A DNA stretch of 64,000 nucleotides from contig JAFZBN010000018.1 in assembly GCA_017561715.1 (NCBI GenBank), forward strand, positions 248,001 through 312,000, in the 5' to 3' direction. The notes beneath the pieces are model-generated. The model did no database searches, was not told the DNA's origin, and was given only the letters and a program-made list of their open reading frames with translations. This document shows, in pieces, positions 56,901 through 64,000 of the stretch (position 1 is the stretch's first letter; every line of letters begins with the position of its first letter). The position numbers were made by a program, and so were the translations under genes. Source of the stretch: Clostridiales bacterium. Its GTDB lineage: Bacteria; Bacillota; Clostridia; Saccharofermentanales; Saccharofermentanaceae.

Positions 56901-57280
56901 GAGACGAAACCGACACGCTCGGCAAAGCTTCCAAGTACCGGGAACTCTTCTTTACTTTCGGAAAGAACTCGGTGGATCAGGATCGTTCTGGCGGCGGGGC
57001 TGAGTGCTTTTCCCGAGGAAGAGCCGACCTCACTTAAGATGCGATAGGCAAAACGCGAAAAGCTGACGACATCGATCATCATGAAGGCAGAATCGGTCTT
57101 TCCGCCCTTCTTCTCTTTCAGGATCTCGATGTAGCGGCGTTCGACTTCCGCTTTCATTTTTTCCGGAACGATAATGTACCCGCGGCGCGTCGGCCATTTC
57201 ACGGCCTCTTCACTGATCCGTGAAAGACAGGTATCAAGAAGCGAGACGGGATGCTCGCCATATAGCAAATGAAACGCCAT
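53933..57280 (-). CDS. addB: AddB, helicase-nuclease subunit B
   Basis: A 1115-residue partner of AddA. The C-terminal nuclease motif is ILDYKTGNKTID. The 4Fe-4S cysteines are seen as CPYKYFC (mid-C-terminal) and CAECEYNQIC at the end. The N-terminal Walker A seen in Bacillus AddB (GRSGSGKT) is not present: the start reads MAFHLLYGEHPVSLLDTC. So the remaining helicase-like part is probably inactive, as in RecC-like scanning subunits. It lies 18 bases after the acyl-CoA synthetase gene on the same strand. Confidence 0.94.
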   Translation of the reverse strand: MAFHLLYGEHPVSLLDTCLSRISEEAVKWPTRRGYIIVPEKMKAEVERRYIEILKEKKGGKTDSAFMMIDVVSFSRFAYRILSEVGSSSGKALSPAARTILIHRVLSESKEEFPVLGSFAERVGFVSEIDEVLGDFYRYGISGQMLEELDLSSENPLTAGKIRDFGHLLTKMDTLREEMGYAPERDSMKRLDEVLSLFIKDAPETKEWPLSRLQFLRDASCWILGFGETRNFTPEEYNIVTKLASVASSVTLTCVAGSDKPEDMIDDICHFGEKTIRSILKEFPLESSEKAGASDKRDPALAVLSSDYANRSCVVRKDLELPLEVNVFHQISDELEYVAARIKYAVQFENMRYRDITVVMCDMEQYSTSLHAAFKRFGLDVFVDDRQPLMGTIWMQYLTSILDMSAFRWDISSVISYLKSGFVTIDFDTVQKFENFCLAHGVKNKKKMLSCDKYVTTVSEKEVVNAVLPILSKTSEELAVLEKAKTCRERAVALHDMVCGNRQLVEYFVDEWQKAGNQQAALALALSFNYADDALNSMAQELGDFPISLNNFRDALMSALESKTLSAIPSYVDQVTITTPVNAYRRPCKMMFICGSERKNFPYTSPSEGYLKNKERELISEKLSMEFPNHAKDQSYADFFTAYALLDAPSERLIFTLQNSVEPSSVILFFKETYPQVKSEIMDHLDPSDPRVLIREKMEDYLREVLSGHRKVSEEEYDQAVYIWKTYYFGKSLSVEEPVNTELTIPESLMNERYGNKLLMSVSSVESYLYCPYKYFCEKVLKIEERAVQQVQATEMGTLSHTIMEKTLEEFRDAYLAAPTKEEKDKVFEFYKEKDKLSWSKEILLTAQEEQRFAYCDDPALKMEADTKLLAGTKETLDMIFSTMDPEKAMPTAFEWHFGDDKIPGYDMVLSDGRVVTFTGTIDRIDISDAEKRFSILDYKTGNKTIDFDDLYAGSSVQLPAYMHVYSSMHPDLSPDGVSYIHVKRVKKSAIGMAESFDPEVIQKDHQKAVEETYLKNCGLSADPEDMKRMGEFAISRVKEKCEELYGGHFDARPGKIKKHPLLKCAECEYNQICNGNPESPDYNYLPTMEPKLNEQGKAMKKPELFFTTIKGEEE

Positions 57281-57298
57281 GGTATCGACCTCCTTTAA

Positions 57299-59140
57299 TT
57301 AGAGGGTATCCAGATTCTGTCCGTTCGCTGCTTTCATTGTTGTCTCTGCCGCAGAAAGAGTATCTTCGATGACCTTCTGCTCTGCAGGACGCTTTACTTT
57401 CAAAGTCGTAGTCTTGACCATCTCCGTCTCCGAGAAGACAAAGTAATGGATCGATTTATACGACGGCATCTGTCTGTTGACTTCCTTCATCTTACCGCTC
57501 AGATACTCATGGATGGCCTTATCGCCGGCCGTGGTATCCGGGATCGGAAGGTTCTCACCGATGATCTTACGATCGATCAGGAGCTTGGCGCAGATATCGA
57601 CTGCTCCCTTATCGTCCTTGGCCCCCCAGACGAAAGCTTCCTTAACGCCCGGGATATTATTGAGAAGGGACTCCATCTCTTCCGGGAATGCCTTCTTACC
57701 ATTTGTCAGAACGATCATGGACTTCACACGACCCGTGATATGCAGGCATCCCTTCTTATCGAGGAAACCCATATCGCCGGTGTGGAACCAGCCGTCATCT
57801 TCGAGGACTTCTGCCGTAGCTTCCGGATTCTCATAGTAACCCTGCATGACACAATCACTCTTAGATAATATCTCACCAACTGTCCCAATTTTCGGACTGT
57901 CTGTATCGATCTTTACCTCGACTCCGGTCAGAGGTCTTCCGACGGAACCGTAGACGTTGTACTTCGATGTCGTGACCGCGATAACCGGAGAAGTCTCGGT
58001 CAGGCCGTAGCCCATGAGGAACTCGAATCCCCAGTTGTTGAAGTCCTGGATATAATTCTCGGCAATACCGGCACCGCCGATAACGATGAGACGGAGGTGT
58101 CCGCCGAGCTTTTTGATGATCGAGCTGAAGAAGACTCTTCGAAGGTCGATCTTAAACTTTCTAAGGAAATTGCTGACCGGGATCATGACGGAGATCAGAC
58201 CCTCTTTACCGGACTCCTTGATACCGGCAGTGATCTTGCCGTGGATATTTTCGAAAAGAAGCGGTACGGAAATACATGCCTCAACGTGCCACTCGTTTAA
58301 GTTCTTGACGATATAACGGAGACCGTCGGAGAAGCAGATGCAGCAGCCGCGCGCGAGCATGAAATATTCGCAGGTATTTTCGAAAGTATGGTGCAAAGGC
58401 AGGATCGAGAAGATCCTCTCACCTTCATTCAGTGTCAGGATCGTGCTGATCGCGTAGACATTGGTCATGATGTTCTTATGGGAGAGCATGACGCCCTTAC
58501 TCATTGCCGTCGTACCGGACGTAAACAGGATGATACGCGTTGCCTCCGGGTCGATCTCGACCGTACGCATGAGGCTCTTGCCGCTCTCGACGAGTTCTTT
58601 TCCCTCGGAAAGCCATGTCTGGATATCGACGAAACGCTCGTCATCTTTCGGCCACTCAAGGTTCGGCGCGATGTACTCGGTGCACATGCAGATGAACTTC
58701 TTGACCTTGACGTTGTTTTCTTCCGCGGTCTTGGCGATATTCAGGATCATCTCGTGATGCTTCTGGTGATAGAAAAGCACCTCTACCTTGCCTCGAACCA
58801 GAAGGCTTACGAGCTCGTGCTCCGGAAGGAGTCTGTCCAGAGGAAGTCCGACGGAGCCGGAAGAAAGGATCGCGGAATAAGAGACCATCCACTCGTAGGC
58901 ATTCTCTCCGACGACGCCGAGATGCTTGCCGGCAAAGCCGTGCTTGTCGATCGCCGCGACGAGATATTCGATGTCCGACGCGAAATCGTTGTATGTTTTA
59001 TGGATCTCCGCCTCGGTAGGCTTTCTTCTGAATACAAACGCATCACGGGTAGGAAACTTTTCTTTCGAACCCAGGATCAGATCGCGGAACGTCTCGTAAC
59101 GAACGCCCTCATGAAGTGGTTTTCCGACTATGCTTGACAT
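57299..59140 (-). CDS. Long-chain acyl-CoA synthetase-type AMP-binding enzyme
   Basis: A 613-residue adenylating enzyme that probably activates fatty acids with ATP and CoA. The P-loop is ILFTSGTTAMSKG (about residues 204-216). A5 is MGYGLTETSPV, A7 GWFHTGDMGFLD and the A8 hinge GRVKSMIVLTNGKKAFPEE. Together with plsC, an acyl carrier protein and a FabT-like regulator nearby it fits fatty-acid activation for lipid synthesis. AddB and AddA follow on the same strand with short gaps. Acyl-ACP ligase activity is also possible. Confidence 0.9.
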   Translation of the reverse strand: MSSIVGKPLHEGVRYETFRDLILGSKEKFPTRDAFVFRRKPTEAEIHKTYNDFASDIEYLVAAIDKHGFAGKHLGVVGENAYEWMVSYSAILSSGSVGLPLDRLLPEHELVSLLVRGKVEVLFYHQKHHEMILNIAKTAEENNVKVKKFICMCTEYIAPNLEWPKDDERFVDIQTWLSEGKELVESGKSLMRTVEIDPEATRIILFTSGTTAMSKGVMLSHKNIMTNVYAISTILTLNEGERIFSILPLHHTFENTCEYFMLARGCCICFSDGLRYIVKNLNEWHVEACISVPLLFENIHGKITAGIKESGKEGLISVMIPVSNFLRKFKIDLRRVFFSSIIKKLGGHLRLIVIGGAGIAENYIQDFNNWGFEFLMGYGLTETSPVIAVTTSKYNVYGSVGRPLTGVEVKIDTDSPKIGTVGEILSKSDCVMQGYYENPEATAEVLEDDGWFHTGDMGFLDKKGCLHITGRVKSMIVLTNGKKAFPEEMESLLNNIPGVKEAFVWGAKDDKGAVDICAKLLIDRKIIGENLPIPDTTAGDKAIHEYLSGKMKEVNRQMPSYKSIHYFVFSETEMVKTTTLKVKRPAEQKVIEDTLSAAETTMKAANGQNLDTL

Positions 59141-59205
59141 AAGTCCTCCGTAGCGGCAATTAGTTCGCGCACAAGTAAAAATCTCGCAACTGTACGCAAT
59201 TTAAG

Positions 59206-59234
59206 ATGATACCACTTTCTTGCCAAATCGTCTA
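59206..59234 (-). promoter_or_regulatory. Promoter of the acyl-CoA synthetase gene
   Basis: On the minus strand TAGACG (59229-59234) and TATCAT (59206-59211) are 17 bases apart, and the -10 is preceded by TG. Predicted start is about 60 bases upstream of the gene. Confidence 0.5.
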
Positions 59235-59248
59235 TCTTTTCGGAAAAT

Positions 59249-59265
59249 ATTTTGAAAATCAAACT
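59249..59265. promoter_or_regulatory. FabT-like operator palindrome
   Basis: The sequence ATTTTGAAAATCAAACT contains the inverted repeat TTTGA-AAA-TCAAA; its complement reads AGTTTGATTTTCAAAAT, close to the FabT site of lactic acid bacteria. It lies between the divergent promoters of the acyl-CoA synthetase and plsC, and a MarR/FabT-like gene is encoded at 61489. The binding is inferred from similarity. Confidence 0.45.
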
Positions 59266-59337
59266 AATTCGTCAAAATGCCCTTGCCTTCGCTGCGAAAA
59301 GCACTTTTCTCTATTCAAAAAACGAAAGAAAATTCAA

Positions 59338-59366
59338 TTGACAATCCACCTTTTGTAGTCTAGCAT
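59338..59366 (+). promoter_or_regulatory. Promoter of plsC
   Basis: TTGACA (59338-59343) and TAGCAT (59361-59366) are 17 bases apart, with TTGACA matching the consensus exactly. The plsC start is about 38 bases downstream of the -10. Confidence 0.65.
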
Positions 59367-59403
59367 ATCGTAAGAGAAGGTAATAGTTATAGGAGAGTGG
59401 GCC

Positions 59404-60132
59404 ATGTCATCGAAAGAAAGCGGTTCTTCCGCACCGACACATTCCGTCGAAGAACTGAATAAGAAGTATCCGACGCCGCGTGGATTCACGGGCTTTTTCT
59501 GGTACCACGTTTCCATGGCCATCACGAAGATGCTCGTCAAGCTTCGTCCGGGCGAGAAGGAAAACATCCCTTCCGAATCCCCTTATGTTATCTGCTCCAA
59601 TCACCAGACCTATGCCGACGGCATGTGGATCATGAGTATGCTCCCGAGAAAGCACAGAAAGGTATTCTGCGCACTCGCGGCATCTGACCTCGAAACGAAC
59701 TACGGCCGTCTCGGACGTGTCATGATGCACGTCGGAAGAGGTATCGCCGTCGATCGTTTCGGCAATCCCGTAAGAGGTCTCATCAAAGCGAAAAAAGAAG
59801 TTGAAAACGGCAACATCATCCTCGTTCATCCGGAAGGAACCAGAACCTCCGACGGACATCTCGGCGAGTTTAAGGATGGTGCCGCATATATCGCCATCAA
59901 AGCAAACGTCCCGCTTCTTCTGGTCTACATCGAAGGCGGTTACCAGGCATGGTCACGCCACATGAAAAAGCCGCAGACATGGGATCATAAGAATCACAGA
60001 AGAAAAAGGATCACTATCCATTTCGGCGCACCGCTTCATGCGGACACTTACGATCGCGATCCGCACAAGATGACCGATGCCATCCACGTTTGGATGAAAG
60101 AAATGGAGAAAAAGGACGTTAACCTGCAATAA
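59404..60132 (+). CDS. plsC: 1-acyl-sn-glycerol-3-phosphate acyltransferase
   Basis: A 242-residue membrane-associated enzyme that adds the second acyl chain to lysophosphatidic acid. The acyltransferase motifs are SNHQTYAD (His67, Asp72), the GR-type motif around residues 105-120 and HPEGTRTSDG (Glu144-Arg147). It has the usual short N-terminus and no extra domain. It is divergent from the acyl-CoA synthetase gene and has its own consensus promoter and terminator. Confidence 0.94.
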   Translation: MSSKESGSSAPTHSVEELNKKYPTPRGFTGFFWYHVSMAITKMLVKLRPGEKENIPSESPYVICSNHQTYADGMWIMSMLPRKHRKVFCALAASDLETNYGRLGRVMMHVGRGIAVDRFGNPVRGLIKAKKEVENGNIILVHPEGTRTSDGHLGEFKDGAAYIAIKANVPLLLVYIEGGYQAWSRHMKKPQTWDHKNHRRKRITIHFGAPLHADTYDRDPHKMTDAIHVWMKEMEKKDVNLQ

Positions 60133-60166
60133 CAAAAAAACCTGCCCGTGGCAGGTTTTCTTTTTG
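60133..60166 (+). terminator. Terminator of plsC, possibly bidirectional
   Basis: The stem AAAACCTGCC / GGCAGGTTTT (60137-60159) is followed by CTTTTTG on the plus strand; the minus side also has a T-run (TTTTTTTG), so it may serve the lipid kinase gene ending at 60174. Confidence 0.9.
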
Positions 60167-60173
60167 CATTGTT

Positions 60174-61145
60174 TTATTCCGTAAAAAACGCCATCTGGAT
60201 CGCGTTCGGAATGACTTCGTATCTGACTTTATGTCCGAAGAAGTCTTCACCGTCATAGTTTCCCTGCATCTGCAGATTACTGTTCAGTGAATTAAAGATA
60301 CCACTTGTGGAACGGTAGAAGGTAAAGCCCTTCTGTCCGATATGCTTACCCTTTTTGTATTTCATCAGCTGGGAAAACGCCTTTGTCTTCGACATATGCT
60401 CGACGATACATACGTCCAGGACACCGTCGTTGACCGACGCGTTCGGAGCCGGACAGAATCCGCCGCCGTAGTATCTGCCGTTGCAGATGCTGACGAGGGA
60501 ATAGTCCATCCCCTTCTTCTCGATCATCTCGCCGTTTTCCAGCTCGATCTTATAGTCCATCTTAAATCTCCAGCCGTTCAAAAGGCAGGCGATCGCCGCG
60601 AAGGAATATGCGTTATTTCTGTAGAAAAGACTCTTCGGGTGCTTGGCCACGATGCGCTTCGCTTTTGCCTGTACAAGAGTGTCGAGGCCCATCGACGCGA
60701 TGTTCAGGCTGTAGCGGCTCCAGGACGGAAGATGGTTTCCGAGATAATCGTAACTGTCGATACGAAGAAGATCGATCGGATGGATCATCGGGCTCTCGAG
60801 GCGCTTTAAGACATCGAGCGGATTTTTATAAAGATCTTTCGGATATAAAGTTCTCGCGAAATCGTTTCCCGTTCCGAGCGGAATGACCGCCATCGGGGAG
60901 TTTCTAAAAGCCAAGGCGTTTGCGATCTCATGGACCGTGCCGTCACCGCCGCACGCGAAAATGATGCACTCGGAACCGTACTTTTCGGAGTTCGTTACGG
61001 CGAGCTCTTCGGCGTGGCTGGCATGCTCGGTGTAAAAGATCTTCGAACGGTGGCGAAGATCCGGGGGAAGGGCAGCTACGGCCTTTTCCAAAGCCTTCTT
61101 CCTTCTCTTATGAATATTCGAATTCACTATGAAAATATACTGCAA
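60174..61145 (-). CDS. Diacylglycerol kinase family lipid kinase
   Basis: A 323-residue kinase of the YegS/DgkB/LCB5 family, which phosphorylates diacylglycerol or a related lipid. The nucleotide-binding motif GGDGT is at residues 66-70, followed by the PLGTGNDFAR motif, and the acidic C-terminal lobe has YYGGGFCPAPNA and GKHIGQKG. No membrane segment is seen. It is the last gene of the fabT-acpP operon, which fits recycling of diacylglycerol to phosphatidic acid. Exact lipid substrate not resolved. Confidence 0.9.
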   Translation of the reverse strand: MQYIFIVNSNIHKRRKKALEKAVAALPPDLRHRSKIFYTEHASHAEELAVTNSEKYGSECIIFACGGDGTVHEIANALAFRNSPMAVIPLGTGNDFARTLYPKDLYKNPLDVLKRLESPMIHPIDLLRIDSYDYLGNHLPSWSRYSLNIASMGLDTLVQAKAKRIVAKHPKSLFYRNNAYSFAAIACLLNGWRFKMDYKIELENGEMIEKKGMDYSLVSICNGRYYGGGFCPAPNASVNDGVLDVCIVEHMSKTKAFSQLMKYKKGKHIGQKGFTFYRSTSGIFNSLNSNLQMQGNYDGEDFFGHKVRYEVIPNAIQMAFFTE

Positions 61146-61174
61146 AGCCTAAATCCCCAAATGCTTAGTAATCG

Positions 61175-61486
61175 TCAGTTCGCGGCATCGTGGATCATGT
61201 CCACTACATCGCCGACCGAGCGGATCTTCTCGATCGCTTCGTCCGAGATCTGAAGGTCGAATCTCTCCTCGAGATCGACGACCAGTTCATAAAGCTGAAG
61301 CGAGTCGAGCGGCAGTTCTTCAAAGATCATCGTATCTTCGGAAAAGTCCGACTTCTTCATCTCCAGAAGCTCGGCAAGCATGTCCGAAAGCGTGTCGAAG
61401 ATCACTTCGCGGGAAAGTGCTTTTGCCGAAGTATTCTTCTCTTCGGATCCGTTCATATCCGATGCCTTTTTCTTGGAAACTGCCAT
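61175..61486 (-). CDS. acpP: Acyl carrier protein with N-terminal extension
   Basis: A 103-residue acyl carrier protein. The phosphopantetheine site is in LPLDSLQLYELV (Ser62). The four-helix fold is clear. Ordinary ACPs have about 77 residues, so about 25 charged residues are added at the N-terminus (MAVSKKKASDMNGSEEKNTS...). The ATG lies right after fabT (3 bases), which suggests that the regulator and the ACP are made together. FabT is known to sense acyl-ACP, so the pairing is meaningful. Confidence 0.9.
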   Translation of the reverse strand: MAVSKKKASDMNGSEEKNTSAKALSREVIFDTLSDMLAELLEMKKSDFSEDTMIFEELPLDSLQLYELVVDLEERFDLQISDEAIEKIRSVGDVVDMIHDAAN

Positions 61487-61488
61487 CT

Positions 61489-61986
61489 TTATACCTCCGT
61501 ATCGTCACGGACGATCTTCTTATACTGTTCGCCGGTGCTGTACTTCTTGTACTGCTCTTTGACGAATGCGTCGATCTCCTCGATCGTTTTGGTGAGGATC
61601 TTTCTCTCCTGCTCATTAAGCGGGTCGAAAATGCGCTTTGCCAGGACCCTGTGGAACTTGGAATGCATGCGGTACGCAAGCTTGCCCTGACGTGTCAGGG
61701 AGATCCTTACGATCCTTCGGTCCTTCGTGTCGCGCTGGCGCTCGACGTACTTTTTCTTCACGAGGCGGTCGACCGCGACGGTAAGCGTTCCGATCGTGAT
61801 GCCGAGGATATTCGCGGTCTCGGTCATCGTTCTAGCCTCATACGGGCCGATCGCGTTGATCGTGTGAAGTTCCGCGATGGAAAGGTCGGAAAAATAACCC
61901 TTCGAAAGGGCCATTTCTTCGGTCAAAAGGACATTATCGAAAATACTCAGCAAGCTGGCTGCAAAATCTTGTTCAAGCGGTTCCAT
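61489..61986 (-). CDS. MarR-family regulator, probably FabT-like
   Basis: A 165-residue winged-helix regulator. The helix-turn-helix is seen in MTETANILGITIGTLTVAVDRLVKKKYVER and the wing in DTKDRRIVRISLTRQG. Coupling to an acyl carrier protein gene suggests FabT, the repressor of fatty-acid synthesis that uses acyl-ACP as corepressor. A FabT-like palindrome lies at 59249 between the plsC and acyl-CoA synthetase genes. GGAGG is 8 bases from the ATG. Its promoter is at 62013-62041. Confidence 0.8.
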   Translation of the reverse strand: MEPLEQDFAASLLSIFDNVLLTEEMALSKGYFSDLSIAELHTINAIGPYEARTMTETANILGITIGTLTVAVDRLVKKKYVERQRDTKDRRIVRISLTRQGKLAYRMHSKFHRVLAKRIFDPLNEQERKILTKTIEEIDAFVKEQYKKYSTGEQYKKIVRDDTEV

Positions 61987-62012
61987 CCTCTAATCCTCCC
62001 CACATACCAAAA

Positions 62013-62041
62013 ATTTTACACGAAACCTCGCTAAAAAACAA
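62013..62041 (-). promoter_or_regulatory. Promoter of the fabT-acpP-lipid kinase operon
   Basis: On the minus strand TTGTTT (62036-62041) and TAAAAT (62013-62018) are separated by 17 bases. No FabT-like palindrome is seen overlapping it. Confidence 0.55.
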
Positions 62042-62080
62042 TGCCGAAGGCACTTTGGCAAAAGCACCTGTCGGCGGTTC

Positions 62081-62815
62081 TTATCGGATTTCGACGTCAC
62101 TGATCGGGATGATCCTCGGATATTCCCCCGAGAAAAGTCCCAATCGTATTACTCTCGTATTTTCAGCTTCTTTCGGATCCATGCCGCAGTACTTGCTTAA
62201 GCTGTTCAAGATGAGGTCAGGCCTTACGTTTCTTTCGGATCCCGCAAAAGCGTAAAAATCCACACTGTCCGGATCGCCTGTACTTGCCTGTGAAAGCGAG
62301 ATCAGAAGCGGCCTTATATCCGTCTGTTTTTCTTTACCCTTAGCCATCTTCGTAACGATCAGGCTTTCCTGCTCCATGGCTTTTTCCATGGCGTCGCGGA
62401 TGCCCTTGGCCTCGAAGCGGTAGGACGCGGTCGTGACGATCGACATGATGCTGTCCTTCGGCTCCGGGATCTCTTTGGACTTGATGATCCGAAGTCCCGT
62501 CGGAAGAAACGCGTTCAGTTCCTGCGTGAATTTCTCCGCGTCATAGGGGCACTTCAGGGAGACGTCGAGATAGTCGCATCGCGTCTCGATACCGACGCCC
62601 AGCGGAAGTGCGAAGACCATCATGGGACGCGGGTTATAGCCCTGCGAATAAAGGATCGGAAGGCCCGCTCTTCGAGCGGCTCTTTCGAAGCAGGTCATCA
62701 GGTCGAGGTGGCCGAGGAATACGGTCGCGCCTTCTCTGGAAAAGGACGCGCGCTGCACGTACGCCGTCTGATGCTCCTGCATGGTCATCATCTTTTCACG
62801 CTCACTTTGCAGCAT
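62081..62815 (-). CDS. Radical SAM-linked protein (DUF2344 family)
   Basis: A 244-residue protein of the DUF2344/TIGR03936 group, always found next to or fused with a radical SAM protein. It has no cysteine cluster itself. Family motifs such as FLGHLDLMTCFERAARRAGLP and QGYNPRP are present. The ATG at 62815 has AGGAGG 8 bases upstream; the frame start at 62824 lies inside that site. It overlaps the radical SAM gene by 14 bases, so the pair is translationally coupled. The reaction of the pair is not established. Confidence 0.88.
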   Translation of the reverse strand: MLQSEREKMMTMQEHQTAYVQRASFSREGATVFLGHLDLMTCFERAARRAGLPILYSQGYNPRPMMVFALPLGVGIETRCDYLDVSLKCPYDAEKFTQELNAFLPTGLRIIKSKEIPEPKDSIMSIVTTASYRFEAKGIRDAMEKAMEQESLIVTKMAKGKEKQTDIRPLLISLSQASTGDPDSVDFYAFAGSERNVRPDLILNSLSKYCGMDPKEAENTRVIRLGLFSGEYPRIIPISDVEIR

Positions 62816-64000
62816 CTGCGGCACCTCCTTCCTCTGAAGAAGCGCCGGCGCAAGTGCCGTTTCTCTTTGCGAAGCACTCGCCTACGCCGAACGTCGCGGC
62901 GCCGCAGCCCGAGCAGTGCTCGCGGCAGGACGGAGTCGTCGTTTCTTCATGTGCTTTATGTCTTTCCGAAAGAAGGAACTTCTTGTTGACGCCCACGCTG
63001 ACGTGGTCCCACGGAAGGATCTCCTCTTCGGAATATTCTCTTGCGAAATCTTCGATCTTCAGGCCGTGTTTTTCCAAGATCTCGACCCACTCGCCAAAGC
63101 GGAAGTGATCGTCCCACGCGTCGAAGAAATGTCCGGCCTTATAGCCCTCGAGAATGACAGGCGCCAATCGTCTGTCGCCTCTTGCGAGAACAACTTCCCA
63201 GACGGACGAATCAAAGTCATGCCAGGCGTAGCGGATATTTCTGCTGCGGATGTGATCCTTCAGAAGTTTCTGCTTTCTGATAAGTTCTTCTTTCGTGTTC
63301 TGCGGCTCCCACTGAAAAGGCGTAAAGGGCTTCGGGATAAAGAGCGAAGTAGATACCGTGATCTCGAGTCTTCGCATCTTCTGACCCGTCTCACGGCCGA
63401 CATCGTAGTAGAGCTTTTCGATACGTGACGCGAGGTCCGCGATGCCGAGAACGTCCTCATCCGTCTCGGTCGGAAGACCGAGCATGAAGTAGAGTTTGAC
63501 GGTGCTCCAGCCGCCCATAAAGGCCAGGCGGAGCGCCGAGAAGATATCCTCTTCTTTAATGTTCTTGTTGATGACGTCGCGAAGGCGCTGTGTGCCTGCT
63601 TCCGGCGCGAACGTCAGACCCGACTTTCTCGTGGACTGGACTTTTTCCATCAGATCGAGAGAGAAGGAATCGAGTCGCAATGACGGCAGCGAAAGGCTCG
63701 TGTGATGTCCTTCAAACGTCTCCAGAAGTTTTTCCGCAAGTTTCGGAAACTCCGTATAGTCAGAGGTCGCCAAAGACAACAGTCCCATCTCATCGTAGCC
63801 GGTGTTCTTTTCGAGCTGTCTTCCCTGCTCGCAAAGAACTTCGACCGACTTTTCTCTTACCGGCCGGTAGATGAATCCGGCCTGGCAGAAGCGGCAGCCG
63901 CGGATACAGCCGCGGAAGACCTCAAGGTAGGATCTGTCATGAACGACACGCAGATTCGATACGACCGGAGACGTCGGATATGTGCAGGTATCAAGGTCCT
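62802..64000 (-). CDS. Radical SAM protein (TIGR03960-type), 5' end outside the window
   Basis: The frame continues past the ATG at 63788 to the end of the window without a stop, so the gene is cut. The radical SAM cluster CIRGCRFC (CxxxCxxC) lies at 63885-63908 and is preceded by RGC context typical of the B12-binding/radical SAM group that accompanies DUF2344 proteins. The B12-binding domain, if present, is outside the window. The C-terminal tail carries three extra cysteines near CREHCSGCG, which may hold another cluster or zinc. Confidence 0.9.
   Translation of the reverse strand, partial: DLDTCTYPTSPVVSNLRVVHDRSYLEVFRGCIRGCRFCQAGFIYRPVREKSVEVLCEQGRQLEKNTGYDEMGLLSLATSDYTEFPKLAEKLLETFEGHHTSLSLPSLRLDSFSLDLMEKVQSTRKSGLTFAPEAGTQRLRDVINKNIKEEDIFSALRLAFMGGWSTVKLYFMLGLPTETDEDVLGIADLASRIEKLYYDVGRETGQKMRRLEITVSTSLFIPKPFTPFQWEPQNTKEELIRKQKLLKDHIRSRNIRYAWHDFDSSVWEVVLARGDRRLAPVILEGYKAGHFFDAWDDHFRFGEWVEILEKHGLKIEDFAREYSEEEILPWDHVSVGVNKKFLLSERHKAHEETTTPSCREHCSGCGAATFGVGECFAKRNGTCAGASSEEGGAADAAK

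Overview
The window reads as a contiguous chromosomal segment of a Gram-positive-type anaerobe, most likely class Clostridia (Bacillota). Supporting signs are strong AGGAGG ribosome binding sites, SigA-type promoters (several with an extended -10, TGnTATAAT), AddAB in place of RecBCD, Mini-III RNase, a SAM-I (S-box) riboswitch on metK, ComF, a FabT-like MarR regulator with its own acyl carrier protein, and a Flp/Tad locus of the clostridial type with an FHA protein. I cannot name the genus. No transposase, phage gene or CRISPR array was seen.

Layout. 1-3015 (+): end of a MoxR ATPase, a DUF58 protein and a membrane protein. 3012-7206 (-): ROK kinase, small membrane protein, clpX, tig. 7358-10808 (-): an AT-richer patch with two lipoproteins and an NlpC/P60 hydrolase, then tRNA-Arg(ACG). 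11126-17353 (-): response regulator, two ATPase/permease pairs, a third lone ATPase and a histidine kinase, a bacitracin/lantibiotic-type ABC resistance or stress module. 17474-26634: tyrosine phosphatase, lipoprotein, rlmB, mrnC, cysS, a probable 6S RNA, comF, a RecD-like helicase, and metK with its riboswitch. 27033-32189 (+): compact Tad pilus locus (TadZ-like, CpaF, a fused TadB-TadC, Flp pilin, FHA protein).

32190-41122 (-): proA-rpiB-upp-atpBEF-(delta'/alpha)-atpGDC, closed by a terminator that lies inside the last codons of the convergent FHA gene. The ATP synthase has no separate delta gene; the C-terminal domain of delta is fused to the N-terminus of alpha. Upstream of proA is a ~400-base gene-free stretch with five DnaA-box-like 9-mers. 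41536-49389 (-): a zinc-ribbon membrane protein, rpoD, and directly behind it an unusual Rnf-like operon (rnfC, rnfD, an rnfG-like gene and one gene that looks like rnfE fused to rnfA), then an rRNA methyltransferase. RnfB is absent, and the cysteines that hold the intramembrane 2Fe-2S cluster appear to be gone. 49553-64000: tRNA deaminase, addB/addA behind an acyl-CoA synthetase, plsC, a fabT-acpP-lipid kinase operon, and a pair of radical-SAM-linked genes, the last cut by the window edge.

Together this is mostly core housekeeping (energy conservation, translation, recombination, lipid synthesis). The most unusual parts are the reduced Rnf-like complex, the delta-alpha ATP synthase fusion, the DnaA-box cluster and the compact Tad locus.
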